This document shows positions 41,474 through 50,822 of a DNA stretch of 64,000 nucleotides, piece by piece. This DNA is from Actinomycetota bacterium (GTDB lineage: Bacteria > Actinomycetota > Actinomycetes > Nanopelagicales > Nanopelagicaceae): contig JAPLBJ010000017.1 of assembly GCA_026392845.1 (NCBI GenBank), positions 1-64,000 on the forward strand, in the 5' to 3' direction. Within the stretch, counting starts at the first letter, position 1; every line of letters starts with the position of its first letter. A model generated the notes under the pieces. It did no database searches and was not told the origin of the DNA. It was given only the letters and a program-made list of their open reading frames with translations. Both the position numbers and the translations under genes were made by a program.

Positions 41474-41826
41474 AAGCTTCTCCCTGTATTTGTCATTTGA
41501 AAGTCTTTCATAGTTTGTGGGTTCGCCACAGAGCGGGTTTTATCTATATATAAGTAGTAGTAGTAACCAGAAGGCTTTACTGTGGATAAGAAAGAAAAGT
41601 CCACTTCAAAAGCCTTATTCCAGGCTTTTTGAATGTGGGTAAACCAAAGAAAGGTGTGGGTAGAAAAAAACGAAAAGCGATCACTTTTCATAAACAAGAC
41701 CCCTTCCTTCTCTAAGTAAAAAGATACCCACAGAAATTCTGCACATATCCACACTTATCCACACCTTTTCCCCAACTGGGGGTAAAAAGGATTATCTAGG
41801 CGAAAACCCCTAAATCGGACCTTTTA
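41474..41826. other. oriC, dnaN-dnaA intergenic part
   Basis: DnaA-box-like 9-mers TGTGGATAA 41581-41589, TGTGGGTAA 41634-41642, TGTGGGTAG 41655-41663, ATACCCACA 41724-41732, ATATCCACA 41745-41753, TTATCCACA 41755-41763; AT-rich TTTTATCTATATATAAG plus TAGTAGTAGTAA at 41538-41566. Confidence 0.85.
41608..41630 (-). terminator. stem-loop downstream of dnaA, AAAAGCCT-TATTCC-AGGCTTTT
   Basis: Perfect 8-bp inverted repeat with 6-nt loop, T/A-rich flank; rho-independent terminator-like in either direction. Confidence 0.6.
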
Positions 41827-43239
41827 CTAATTACGTGCTTGTTGTTTGATCCGGTTGGTCAACTCAGTGACCTGGTTATAGATCGAACGACGCTCTGCCA
41901 TAAGTTGGCGAATCTTGCGGTCTGCATGCATCACTGTTGTGTGATCACGCCCCCCGAAAGTCTGACCAATTTTTGGAAGAGAAAGATCTGTTAGTTCACG
42001 ACACAAGTACATAGCGATCTGTCGCGCATTTACTAACACTCGAGAACGCGAAGTGCCACAAAGATCGTCGAGCGTGAGGCTGAAATATGCAGCGGTCTGA
42101 GCCATGATCGTGGCCCCTGTTATTTCAGGAGTTAGTTCATTAGGAATCAAATCTTTCAAAACAATTTCAGCAAGTGATAAATCAACACCCTGGCGATTCA
42201 AGCTAGCGAAAGCGGTAACACGGATAAGGGCACCTTCAAGTTCGCGAATATTTGTTGAGATTTTGCTCGCGATATATTCCAACACATCATCGGGTGCATT
42301 GAGTTTATCTTGCGCGGCTTTTTTACGAAGAATCGCAATACGTGTTTCTAATTCAGGTGGCTGAATATCTGTAATCAAACCCCACTCGAAACGAGAACGT
42401 AGTCGATCTTCCAAAGTTGTTAATTGCTTTGGGGGGCGATCGCTAGAAATAACAATTTGTTTGTTTGCGTTGTACAAAGTATTAAACGTATGAAAAAACT
42501 CTTCTTGAGTACGTTCTTTGTTTTCTAAAAATTGAATATCGTCTACAAGCAGAACATCTAAATCGCGGTAGCGGCGCTGAAAAGCAGAGGCTTTATCATC
42601 ACGGATTGAGTTAATGAAGTCATTAGTAAACTCTTCACTTGATACATAACGAACTCGAACACTGCCATATAACTCTTTTGCATACGCACCAATAGCGTGC
42701 AATAAGTGGGTCTTTCCAAGTCCTGATTCACCATAAATAAATAACGGGTTGTATGCCTTCGCAGGGGCTTCAGCAACTGCAACAGCTGCGGCGTGCGCAA
42801 AACGATTTGATGCACCGATAACAAATGTTTCAAATATATAACGTGGGTTTAGTTGCGATTGTTCTCCGCCCTTAGTGATCGACGCAGCCGAAATATCATC
42901 GCGCCCAGTTCCTGATTTAGGTGGCATGAATTCAATATCAACTTCTGGGATTGGAAGATTTAAAGATTCCAAAGATTCATCGACCGTAACTGCAATATTT
43001 GCTTTCTCGCCGAGTTCGCGTGTGAGCACATCGCCAACAATTGCGCGAAGACGACTCTCTAAAACATCTTTCGCAAAAGCATTTGGTGCAGCAACTAATA
43101 AATTTGTAACACCGTTGCCTTGAAGCAGACCCAAAGGTTTTGTTAGTTGTAAGAAAGCTCGATGTTGTGGGGCATCGACTGCAACCTCTTCAATTACCCG
43201 GCTCCACAGTTGGGTCAGTTCGACCTCTTTTACATCCAT
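41827..43239 (-). CDS. dnaA: chromosomal replication initiator DnaA
   Basis: [62 protein letters not shown]. Confidence 0.98.
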   Translation of the reverse strand: MDVKEVELTQLWSRVIEEVAVDAPQHRAFLQLTKPLGLLQGNGVTNLLVAAPNAFAKDVLESRLRAIVGDVLTRELGEKANIAVTVDESLESLNLPIPEVDIEFMPPKSGTGRDDISAASITKGGEQSQLNPRYIFETFVIGASNRFAHAAAVAVAEAPAKAYNPLFIYGESGLGKTHLLHAIGAYAKELYGSVRVRYVSSEEFTNDFINSIRDDKASAFQRRYRDLDVLLVDDIQFLENKERTQEEFFHTFNTLYNANKQIVISSDRPPKQLTTLEDRLRSRFEWGLITDIQPPELETRIAILRKKAAQDKLNAPDDVLEYIASKISTNIRELEGALIRVTAFASLNRQGVDLSLAEIVLKDLIPNELTPEITGATIMAQTAAYFSLTLDDLCGTSRSRVLVNARQIAMYLCRELTDLSLPKIGQTFGGRDHTTVMHADRKIRQLMAERRSIYNQVTELTNRIKQQARN

Positions 43240-43500
43240 TAAGCGCCCCTTTGGTAATCCACAGTGTTATCCACAGGCTGTGGTCTAAACCTCAGATTGA
43301 GCCCTGTAATGGGCCTTCTGTGGTCCTTCCCTGTGGATAGAAGGGAAAAGTAGGGCTTCTTGGAGAAAATAGCAACTGGTTATCCACAATTTATATATGG
43401 AGGGATATGGGAAGTGGCCAGTTTGCCAACCTTATCCCCAGACCTCTACCGTTACTTCCTTGTTCCACTTCCCCCGCATTTATGACCTGATTTTTGATCG
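43240..43500. other. oriC, dnaA-rpmH intergenic part with DnaA boxes
   Basis: TAATCCACA 43255-43263, TTATCCACA 43267-43275, TGTGGATAG 43332-43340, TTATCCACA 43380-43388. Confidence 0.8.
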
Positions 43501-43515
43501 CTATAAGGAGTCTTC

Positions 43516-43653
43516 ATGACAAAGCGCACCTTTCAACCTAATACACGCCGTCGCGCCAAAAAACATGGTTTCCGCGCACGCATGGCAACACGTGCTGGTC
43601 GCGCAGTTCTAGCTGCTCGCCGCGCTAAAGGTCGCCTACGCCTCTCTGCGTAA
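43516..43653 (+). CDS. rpmH: ribosomal protein L34
   Basis: [45 protein letters not shown]; below the ORF-track length cutoff. Confidence 0.98.
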   Translation: MTKRTFQPNTRRRAKKHGFRARMATRAGRAVLAARRAKGRLRLSA

Positions 43654-43682
43654 TTACCGAAAGCACACAAGGAATAACTCGC

Positions 43683-44030
43683 GTGCTTCCAAAAAATGCA
43701 CGTCTAACAGATAGCAATGAGTTTGCTCGCGCCACAAAAAGCGGATTGCGCGTGTCAACGCAAAACTTTATTGGCTATTTGTATCTAAATAATAGTGAGG
43801 AAGAAACACGCGCTGGAATTATAATTAGTAAGAGCGTTGGAGGTTCAGTGGTCCGACACCTAGTATCGCGCAAAGTACGACATATCCTCGCCGAAGAAAT
43901 TAAGAATCTTCCTGCAAACTCTCTTCTTGTGATCCGCGCACTAAACGGGGCGGCCAAAGCACACCACCAAGAGGAAATTTCTTTGATTGTCACAAAACTC
44001 ATTAAGAAATCTTCCGAGGTGAAGAAGTGA
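43683..44030 (+). CDS. rnpA: ribonuclease P protein component
   Basis: GTG start; MLPKNARLTDSNEFARATKSG..., follows rpmH. Confidence 0.93.
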   Translation: MLPKNARLTDSNEFARATKSGLRVSTQNFIGYLYLNNSEEETRAGIIISKSVGGSVVRHLVSRKVRHILAEEIKNLPANSLLVIRALNGAAKAHHQEEISLIVTKLIKKSSEVKK

Positions 44031-44260
44031 TAAGAAAAATTTGCGTTGGAGCTATTCGTTTTTACCAAAAATGGATCTCCCCAAGTTTTGCTCCTCGCTG
44101 CAAGTACTACCCATCATGTTCAAGTTACGCAGCAACAGCAATCGAGAACTATGGAATCAAAGGTGTGGCTATGGCGACTTGGCGATTAGTTCGATGTAAC
44201 CCGTGGTCACATGGTGGTGTTGATTATGTTATTACTAAAGAGAAGGCAGGAACTAACTAA
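44027..44260 (+). CDS. yidD: membrane protein insertion efficiency factor YidD
   Basis: IRFYQKWISPSFAPRCKYYPSCSSYAATAIENYG. Confidence 0.97.
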   Translation: MIRKICVGAIRFYQKWISPSFAPRCKYYPSCSSYAATAIENYGIKGVAMATWRLVRCNPWSHGGVDYVITKEKAGTN

Positions 44261-45165
44261 TGGATACGATCCTAAACCCATTGTATTTCGCTGTTTCTTG
44301 GGTCATCATCACAATCCACGAACTTCTCTCCCCAATCTTTAGCGCAGACTCTGGTGTTTCATGGAGTCTTTCAATTATTGGCCTCGTGATTATTATCCGC
44401 ATTCTTCTTATTCCATTATTTGTAAAACAAATTAAGAGCCAGCGCGCCCTTACTGCTTTGCAACCGCAAATGAAAGAGATTCAAAAGAAGTATAAAGATG
44501 ATCGCCAAAAGCAATCAGAAGAGATGATGAAGCTTTACAAAGAACACAAGACAAACCCACTTGCCTCATGTTTTCCAATACTTGCACAAGCACCTATTTT
44601 CTTTGCTCTCTTTACTGTGCTCAACGGGATCGGTAAAAACCCTCCCGTAAAACATGGAGTGCTAACTCAAGAAGATGTCGTTAGCGCCGCCCAAGCTAAG
44701 TTTTTTGGCGCTCCAATTTCAGATACTTTCTTAGGAACAGATATAACAACAGTAAAAATTGTTACTGTTTTTCTCATTGCTTTTATGTCAGCGACAACTT
44801 TTACAACACAGCGTCAGTTGATGGTAAAAGGAATGCCAAAGATGGATTCCAGCAACAACATGATGTTGCAACAACAAAAAATTATGTTGTATTTGTTCCC
44901 AGTTATATTTGCAATCTCTGGCGTGAACTTTCCAATCGGTGTTCTTATTTATTGGTCAACAACAAACTTATGGACATGGGGACAGCAGTACTACGTCATT
45001 AAGAGAAACCCAACTCCAGGTTCTCCTGCATATGAAGAGTTAGAAAGAAAACGCAAACAAAAAAATGGAGATCTTCAAACTCCAGATTCAGGATCGAATG
45101 AAACGGTCCAGGAGCCAGAGATAAAAGGACAGCGCAAGCAACCAAAGAAAAAGAAGAAGAAATAG
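44260..45165 (+). CDS. yidC: membrane protein insertase YidC
   Basis: Oxa1/YidC core, RILLIPLFVKQIKSQRALTALQPQMKEIQKKYKDD, basic C-tail. Confidence 0.96.
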   Translation: MDTILNPLYFAVSWVIITIHELLSPIFSADSGVSWSLSIIGLVIIIRILLIPLFVKQIKSQRALTALQPQMKEIQKKYKDDRQKQSEEMMKLYKEHKTNPLASCFPILAQAPIFFALFTVLNGIGKNPPVKHGVLTQEDVVSAAQAKFFGAPISDTFLGTDITTVKIVTVFLIAFMSATTFTTQRQLMVKGMPKMDSSNNMMLQQQKIMLYLFPVIFAISGVNFPIGVLIYWSTTNLWTWGQQYYVIKRNPTPGSPAYEELERKRKQKNGDLQTPDSGSNETVQEPEIKGQRKQPKKKKKK

Positions 45166-45220
45166 GACAAATAGCCTTAATTCCACACAATGTGGACATT
45201 ATCAATAAAGGAGCAGTACA

Positions 45221-45721
45221 TTGAGCGAAATTGAAACTGTAGAAGAGAAAAGCCCACTCAAAGGAGTCGCCAAACTAGAAGAAGAGGGCGATATCGCCGC
45301 GGACTACCTAGAGGCACTCCTAGATATCGCAGACCTTGATGGCGATATTGATATCGATGTGGAAAATGACCGCGCAGCCCTTGCCATAGTCGGGGGAAAA
45401 CTCAACCACCTCGTTGGTAGCAATGGTGAGGTCCTAGATGCAATTCAAGAGCTGACTCGCCTCGCTGTACAGACGGCAACCGGGGATCGCAGCCGGCTTA
45501 TGCTCGACATTGAGGGCTTTCGCGCTGGACGCAAGAGCGAACTCAAAAAGTTGGCAGAGGAGAAGGCGGCGGAGGCAAAGAGCACTGGAGCCTCAATCAA
45601 GCTTGCCCCAATGAATGCCTTTGAGCGCAAAATCATCCACGACACAATTCAAGATCTAGGCCTAACAAGTGAATCTGATGGCGAAGATCCAAACCGCTTT
45701 GTCGTGATCTACCCTGCCTAA
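45221..45721 (+). CDS. khpB: KH/R3H RNA-binding protein (Jag/KhpB)
   Basis: KH GSNGEVLDAIQELTRLAV; R3H APMNAFERKIIHDTIQDL; TTG start. Confidence 0.92.
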   Translation: MSEIETVEEKSPLKGVAKLEEEGDIAADYLEALLDIADLDGDIDIDVENDRAALAIVGGKLNHLVGSNGEVLDAIQELTRLAVQTATGDRSRLMLDIEGFRAGRKSELKKLAEEKAAEAKSTGASIKLAPMNAFERKIIHDTIQDLGLTSESDGEDPNRFVVIYPA

Positions 45722-45736
45722 AGCCAGACTCTGCCT

Positions 45737-46342
45737 ATGAGCTCTCCTGAGGTTTCACGTGAAACCCTCATCGAGCGATATTTTCCCGAGAGAAAAGATG
45801 AGATTGCTGCCTATTCGCGCCTCCTGATAGGGGCGGGAATCGAGCGAGGCCTCATTGGGCCCCGTGAAGGAGAGCGCATCTGGGAGCGCCATATCTTCAA
45901 CTGCCTTCCCATTATTAGCCTCCTCCCCCAAAAAAGCAGCCTCATAGATATTGGTTCAGGCGCTGGGTTGCCCGGAATAGTTATCGCCCTTGCTCGCCCA
46001 GATCTGAGTGTGAGCCTTATTGAACCCCTTGAGCGCAGACAAGATTTCCTTGAAGAGGCGATTGCTCCACTTGTTGCCAATGGGGCAAAAATCAAAGTCC
46101 TTCGTGGCCAAGCCCAAGATTTTAGGGAGCAGGCCCACTGTGTCACCGCCCGAGCAGTTGCGCCGCTGGAGAAGTTGCGCCGCATTAGTTGGCACCTCAT
46201 CAAGGTAGGTGGCTCCCTCCTTGCTATGAAGGGGGAATCAGCGCAGGAAGAGATGAAGAGCGTGAAGAATTCCATCCTCCACGAGATAACTCTTGAGGGT
46301 CTTGAGCTCGGTCGAATCGTTGAGCTACGCAAGGGTGGTTAG
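45737..46342 (+). CDS. rsmG: 16S rRNA 7-methylguanosine methyltransferase
   Basis: IWERHIFNCLPI, LIDIGSGAGLPGIVIALARPDL, TARAVAPLEKL. Confidence 0.95.
   Translation: MSSPEVSRETLIERYFPERKDEIAAYSRLLIGAGIERGLIGPREGERIWERHIFNCLPIISLLPQKSSLIDIGSGAGLPGIVIALARPDLSVSLIEPLERRQDFLEEAIAPLVANGAKIKVLRGQAQDFREQAHCVTARAVAPLEKLRRISWHLIKVGGSLLAMKGESAQEEMKSVKNSILHEITLEGLELGRIVELRKGG
45752..45765. promoter_or_regulatory. parS site (GTTTCACGTGAAAC)
   Basis: Perfect match to the 14-bp palindromic parS core, inside rsmG codons 6-10. Confidence 0.95.
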
Positions 46343-46350
46343 ATAGCCGC

Positions 46351-47262
46351 GTGGATGATTCACGTGAAACCAAGAAAGTTATAGGCGTTCGCCGCCTCAA
46401 AGAGGCGATGGCTAAACCTGGCGCACTTCGCATCATCACCGTCGCTAATCAAAAAGGTGGCGTAGGCAAAACAACGACAACAGTGAATCTGGCGGCAGCC
46501 CTTTCTATGGGTGGTCTGCGCGTACTCGTTATTGACCTAGATCCACAGGGCAATGCCTCAACCGCCCTTGGGGTGGAGCATCTTGATAATGAGGGTATTT
46601 ATGAAGCCTTGATGGGCAAAGCAACAATGGAATCTGTTGTACAAAAAGTTGCTGGATTTCCCGCCCTTGAATGCATCTCATCTAATACTTCCCTTGCACA
46701 AGCCGAAATTGAATTAGTACCAATGGTTGCTCGCGAATTTCGTTTGCGCGAAGCAATCGAAGAGTTAGTGCAATTGCGCACCACACAAAATATTGCCTAC
46801 GACTACATATTTATTGATTGCCCACCAAGTCTTGGTCTATTAACAATAAATGCACTCACTGCTGCAAAAGAAATGTTGATTCCAATTCAATGCGAATATT
46901 ACGCACTTGAAGGTTTGTCACAACTTCTAAAAACATTTGAATTAGTAAAAAAGAGATTGAATATAGAATTAAAACTTTCCACATTTGTACTCACTATGTT
47001 TGATAGCAGAACACGACTAGCTAATGATGTCGCAGATGAAATTAGAAAACATTACCCAAATGAACTTATTAATATTCCTATACCGCGCGCAGTGCGTGTA
47101 TCGGAGGCACCAGGTTATAACCAAACTGTAATGACTTACGATGCATCATCACCTGGCGCGGTTGCATATATGCAAATAGCGCGGGAGTTGGCGGATCGCG
47201 GAAAACCATTTGATTCCAATGTAGTGAGCATCAATTACAAGCGCGAAGGTGAGATTGCATAA
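46351..47262 (+). CDS. parA: chromosome partitioning ATPase ParA
   Basis: GTG start; NQKGGVGKTTTTVNLAAAL, DLDPQGNASTALG. Confidence 0.97.
   Translation: MDDSRETKKVIGVRRLKEAMAKPGALRIITVANQKGGVGKTTTTVNLAAALSMGGLRVLVIDLDPQGNASTALGVEHLDNEGIYEALMGKATMESVVQKVAGFPALECISSNTSLAQAEIELVPMVAREFRLREAIEELVQLRTTQNIAYDYIFIDCPPSLGLLTINALTAAKEMLIPIQCEYYALEGLSQLLKTFELVKKRLNIELKLSTFVLTMFDSRTRLANDVADEIRKHYPNELINIPIPRAVRVSEAPGYNQTVMTYDASSPGAVAYMQIARELADRGKPFDSNVVSINYKREGEIA
46357..46370. promoter_or_regulatory. parS-like site (GATTCACGTGAAAC, one mismatch)
   Basis: 13/14 match to parS core, inside the first codons of parA. Confidence 0.85.
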
Positions 47263-48122
47263 TGGCAAGACGTGGTGGACTCGGTACTAATTTAGATGCG
47301 TTGATTCCAACATCTCTCACTGTTGCAGGAAATGAAGTCGGTCAACAAAATGAAGTTCTAATTTCTTCTATCTCACCAAACCCACGCCAACCACGTAAAA
47401 ACTTTGATGAAGTTGCACTTAATGAATTAATTGCTTCGATAAAAGAAATTGGAATATTGCAACCACCTGTTGTTCGCCAAACATCACCAGGACGCTATGA
47501 ACTCATTATGGGAGAGCGTCGCTTCCGCGCCGCAAAAGCTGCAGGACTTACTTCAATTCCTGTAATCATTAGACAAACACCAGATAATGAATTATTGCGC
47601 GAAGCACTTATTGAAAATATTCACCGTAGCGAACTCAATCCACTTGAAGAAGGCGCTGCCTATTCACAATTACTTACTGATTTTAATTGCACACATGAAG
47701 AATTAGCGACAAAACTTGGTCGCTCTCGCCCATTAATCTCAAACATGATTCGTCTTATGAACTTGCCCACTTCGGTTCAACGATCTGTCGCATCAGGTTT
47801 GATTTCCGCAGGACACGCTCGCGCGCTACTTGGCCTAGCATCTGCTCAAGAGATTGAAGCACTCGCAAAAAGAATCATTTCCGAAGGACTAAGCGTGCGC
47901 TCTGTCGAAGAGATTATTACTTCTTCATCTCCTTCCAAAAGCGCTAAAAAGAAAGCGAAGAAGAACGCAACCCCTATCGAATTTAGTGAAATTGCCGATC
48001 GTATTGGCGACGCCCTCGACACTCGCGCAACAATTGAGGGAACTCCTGCAAAAGGCAAAATAATTATCGAATATGCAGGTATAGAAGATTTACAACGAAT
48101 TACAAAAGCAATAGAGGGTTAG
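47262..48122 (+). CDS. parB: chromosome partitioning protein ParB
   Basis: ISPNPRQPRKNFDE, GERRFRAAKAAG, ENIHRSELNPLEEGAAY; HTH RSRPLISNMIRL. Confidence 0.97.
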   Translation: MARRGGLGTNLDALIPTSLTVAGNEVGQQNEVLISSISPNPRQPRKNFDEVALNELIASIKEIGILQPPVVRQTSPGRYELIMGERRFRAAKAAGLTSIPVIIRQTPDNELLREALIENIHRSELNPLEEGAAYSQLLTDFNCTHEELATKLGRSRPLISNMIRLMNLPTSVQRSVASGLISAGHARALLGLASAQEIEALAKRIISEGLSVRSVEEIITSSSPSKSAKKKAKKNATPIEFSEIADRIGDALDTRATIEGTPAKGKIIIEYAGIEDLQRITKAIEG

Positions 48123-49399
48123 TTCTTTAGCTCATATCCGCTATGGCGGCGCTCAATCTCTTGCTTTATGACCCCACCTAACGCCTTAACGCCTTCACGA
48201 ATTCGTTCGGGGGTTGGATAACAATATGAAAGGCGCATAGCCCAACTACCAAGTCCATCGGCATAAAAGGCAGTTCCTGGTACATAGGCAACCTTTGCAA
48301 CGATTGCTTTAGGCATCATTGCTTTTGTATCAATTTCCGGCGGCAATGTAACCCAAACATAGAAACCACCACCAGGTTTTGTCCATGTTGCAGAGGCAGG
48401 AAAATGTTCAGTGAGCGACTCAAGCATTGCATCACGGCGAACTTTATAAAGATTACAAAAACTAGCAATCTGATCACGCCATGGCTGATCTGCTAAGTAA
48501 TTAGAAATTGTTAGTTGAGTAAAGTTTGAAGGACACAAAATAGAAGACTCACTAGCAATAACTAATTTTTCTTTGAGTGATGGTGGAACAAGTGCCCAGC
48601 CAACGCGCAACCCAGGAGAGATTGTTTTAGAGAAAGAACCAAGATAAATAACATTCTCACTATCTTCGGCGCGCATTGCATCAGGAGATGGACGATCAAA
48701 ACCTAATAAACCGTAAGGATTATCTTCAACAACAAAAATCTCTTCCTTGCGACAGATTTCGAGAATCTCTGTACGGCGATCTGCCGGCAAGAGAACACCA
48801 GATGGATTTTGATAATTTGGAATCAAATACAAAAACTTTATTTTCCGTCCTTCAGCACGAACACTCTTGATTGCTTGACGCAGTGCTTCAGGGACCATTC
48901 CATTTGCATCTAACTCAACATGTACAACAGATGCTTCATATTGATGGAAAGTTCCAAGTGCACCCACGTATGACGGTGCTTCAACAAGTACAACGTCGCC
49001 CGGGTCGATAAAAATACGAGAAATCAGATCTAGTGCCTGTTGAGATCCTGTTGTAACAACAATGTCATCAGCATTAGCTCGAATTCCTTCGAGAGCCATC
49101 ACATCGCATATTTGTTCGCGCAATTTTGGATGGCCTTGACCACTTCCGTATTGCAGCGCTTCGGCGCCATTTATAGAAATTAAGTTATGAACAACATCGG
49201 CCATCATTCCCATTGGTAGCGCAGAAAGATTTGGCATTCCACCCGCAAGAGAAACAATTTCAGGACGCGAAGCAACAGCAAAGAGTGAACGGATTTCACT
49301 CGGCTGCATTCCAACAGCTCGGGCAGCAAATCGGCGTTCGAGGTGCTGTGGGTCGCCAGTTTGGAAACGTGACGTTAGCTCGCTCATGGCGCACATCAT
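48119..49399 (-). CDS. PLP-dependent aminotransferase (2-aminoadipate/aromatic, fold type I)
   Basis: YGSGQGHPKLREQI, VEDNPYGLL, YLGSFSKTISPGLRVGW. Start may be the internal Met at 49387. Confidence 0.88.
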   Translation of the reverse strand: MMCAMSELTSRFQTGDPQHLERRFAARAVGMQPSEIRSLFAVASRPEIVSLAGGMPNLSALPMGMMADVVHNLISINGAEALQYGSGQGHPKLREQICDVMALEGIRANADDIVVTTGSQQALDLISRIFIDPGDVVLVEAPSYVGALGTFHQYEASVVHVELDANGMVPEALRQAIKSVRAEGRKIKFLYLIPNYQNPSGVLLPADRRTEILEICRKEEIFVVEDNPYGLLGFDRPSPDAMRAEDSENVIYLGSFSKTISPGLRVGWALVPPSLKEKLVIASESSILCPSNFTQLTISNYLADQPWRDQIASFCNLYKVRRDAMLESLTEHFPASATWTKPGGGFYVWVTLPPEIDTKAMMPKAIVAKVAYVPGTAFYADGLGSWAMRLSYCYPTPERIREGVKALGGVIKQEIERRHSGYELKN

Positions 49400-49432
49400 T
49401 CCACATAGTCACGTTTATGCGCGACGAGTTAT

Positions 49433-50431
49433 TTAGCGACGAATACCCGCGCTACGAAGATCAGATAAACGAAGTGTGCCCGTTTTTGCATCATCTTCAG
49501 CAGCTAAATAAAGTCGCTGAATCGCAATTACTAGGGCCTCAGCAATAACGTCACGAAAATCAGGGCGGCTCAGGCGCGATAAATCACCTTCATTGGAGAG
49601 GTAACCCAAATCAATTCTTACCGCAGGGGCTTTTGTAAGGCGTAACAAGTCCCAACTTTTTACATGTGTATGGCAATTTACTAAATCTGTTCTCGCACAA
49701 ATTTCACGCTGGACTACATTCGCGAAGCGTTCCCCCACTACAGAATGAATCCCATGTGCATCTGCTCCATAAAAATAAGTTGAACAACCATGAGCTAATT
49801 CATTTCTATAAGTATCTGTATTCAAAGAGATCATTAAATCGGCGCCACTTTTGTTTGTAAAAGCAATACGTTCTGTTTCGGTTGGATTATTTTTAGCTCC
49901 GCGAGAGAGAAAAACACTAGCGCCAAGTGCCAGTAAGCGACCTTCAGTTCTAACCGCAACATCATGGACAATGCTTTCATTGTCTCCACCGGCGGGATCT
50001 AAAACAATAACTTTATTAGCTAGTGCTGGCCCACGATTTTTTTGCACAGCACTTTCACGAAGTACGGAGGGCAATCCACCTGAAACAATTCGTGAAAGCC
50101 TAAGCAAGGCAATAATTGTTGCTGGTCCACACTTTCCATCAGATGTGATTCCTGCAGAGCGCTGAAATTCCTTTACGGCACTCTCTGTGCGCACTCCAAA
50201 AATTCCATCGACTCGTCCGCAATCGAAACCCATTTCTGTAAGCCTTGATTGCAAGGTCGCAACATCATCACCCCGTATCAATGGGGTTTCTTGTAAATAA
50301 AGTGAGCGATCTCCAAGTTTCCAGCGCGCCTCCTCTAGCGCACGCGAAGTTACTTCATCAATAACGCCCGTGATGTTGAGACCGCGTTGTTGTTGAAACG
50401 AACGTAACTCATCAGGAGAGAGCTCTTTCAT
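49433..50431 (-). CDS. cwlM: peptidoglycan-binding/amidase_3-like protein, CwlM-like, zinc ligands apparently absent
   Basis: Two PG_binding_1-like repeats then an amidase-3 fold (VIVLDPAGGDN..., LMISLNTD, VRIDLGYLSNEGDL); no signal peptide; parB-trxA synteny. Confidence 0.8.
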   Translation of the reverse strand: MKELSPDELRSFQQQRGLNITGVIDEVTSRALEEARWKLGDRSLYLQETPLIRGDDVATLQSRLTEMGFDCGRVDGIFGVRTESAVKEFQRSAGITSDGKCGPATIIALLRLSRIVSGGLPSVLRESAVQKNRGPALANKVIVLDPAGGDNESIVHDVAVRTEGRLLALGASVFLSRGAKNNPTETERIAFTNKSGADLMISLNTDTYRNELAHGCSTYFYGADAHGIHSVVGERFANVVQREICARTDLVNCHTHVKSWDLLRLTKAPAVRIDLGYLSNEGDLSRLSRPDFRDVIAEALVIAIQRLYLAAEDDAKTGTLRLSDLRSAGIRR

Positions 50432-50459
50432 AATTTCTCTCCTTCAATTCCAGAACTGA

Positions 50460-50783
50460 TTAAATAAAACCTTCGAGCTCTTTGAGAAGAGCAGGCTTTG
50501 GTTTTGCGCCAACGATTGACTTTACAATCTGGCCATTGTGAAAAAGATTCATTGTTGGAATTGATGTAATTCCATATTTGATAGCAATAGCTGACTCTTC
50601 ATCAGTATTGAGTTTTACAATCTTGATCTTGTCGCCATGCTCATTTGAAATTTCTTCAAGGATTGGTCCAACTGCGCGGCATGGCCCACACCATTCTGCC
50701 CAAAAATCAACGAGAACTGGGGTCGTGCTCTTGAGTACAACTTCATCAAAATTAGCTGTCGTTACTGCAGTTGTGCCGGCCAT
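50460..50783 (-). CDS. trxA: thioredoxin
   Basis: VDFWAEWCGPCRAVGPILEEI. Confidence 0.97.
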   Translation of the reverse strand: MAGTTAVTTANFDEVVLKSTTPVLVDFWAEWCGPCRAVGPILEEISNEHGDKIKIVKLNTDEESAIAIKYGITSIPTMNLFHNGQIVKSIVGAKPKPALLKELEGFI

Positions 50784-50822
50784 GATTACTCCTTGGATTT
50801 AGATGTGTCTACGGATTGAACT

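Noticed and set aside
45811-46332. 173 aa minus-strand ORF
   Set aside because: Antisense to rsmG; low-complexity Arg/Ser-rich shadow translation.
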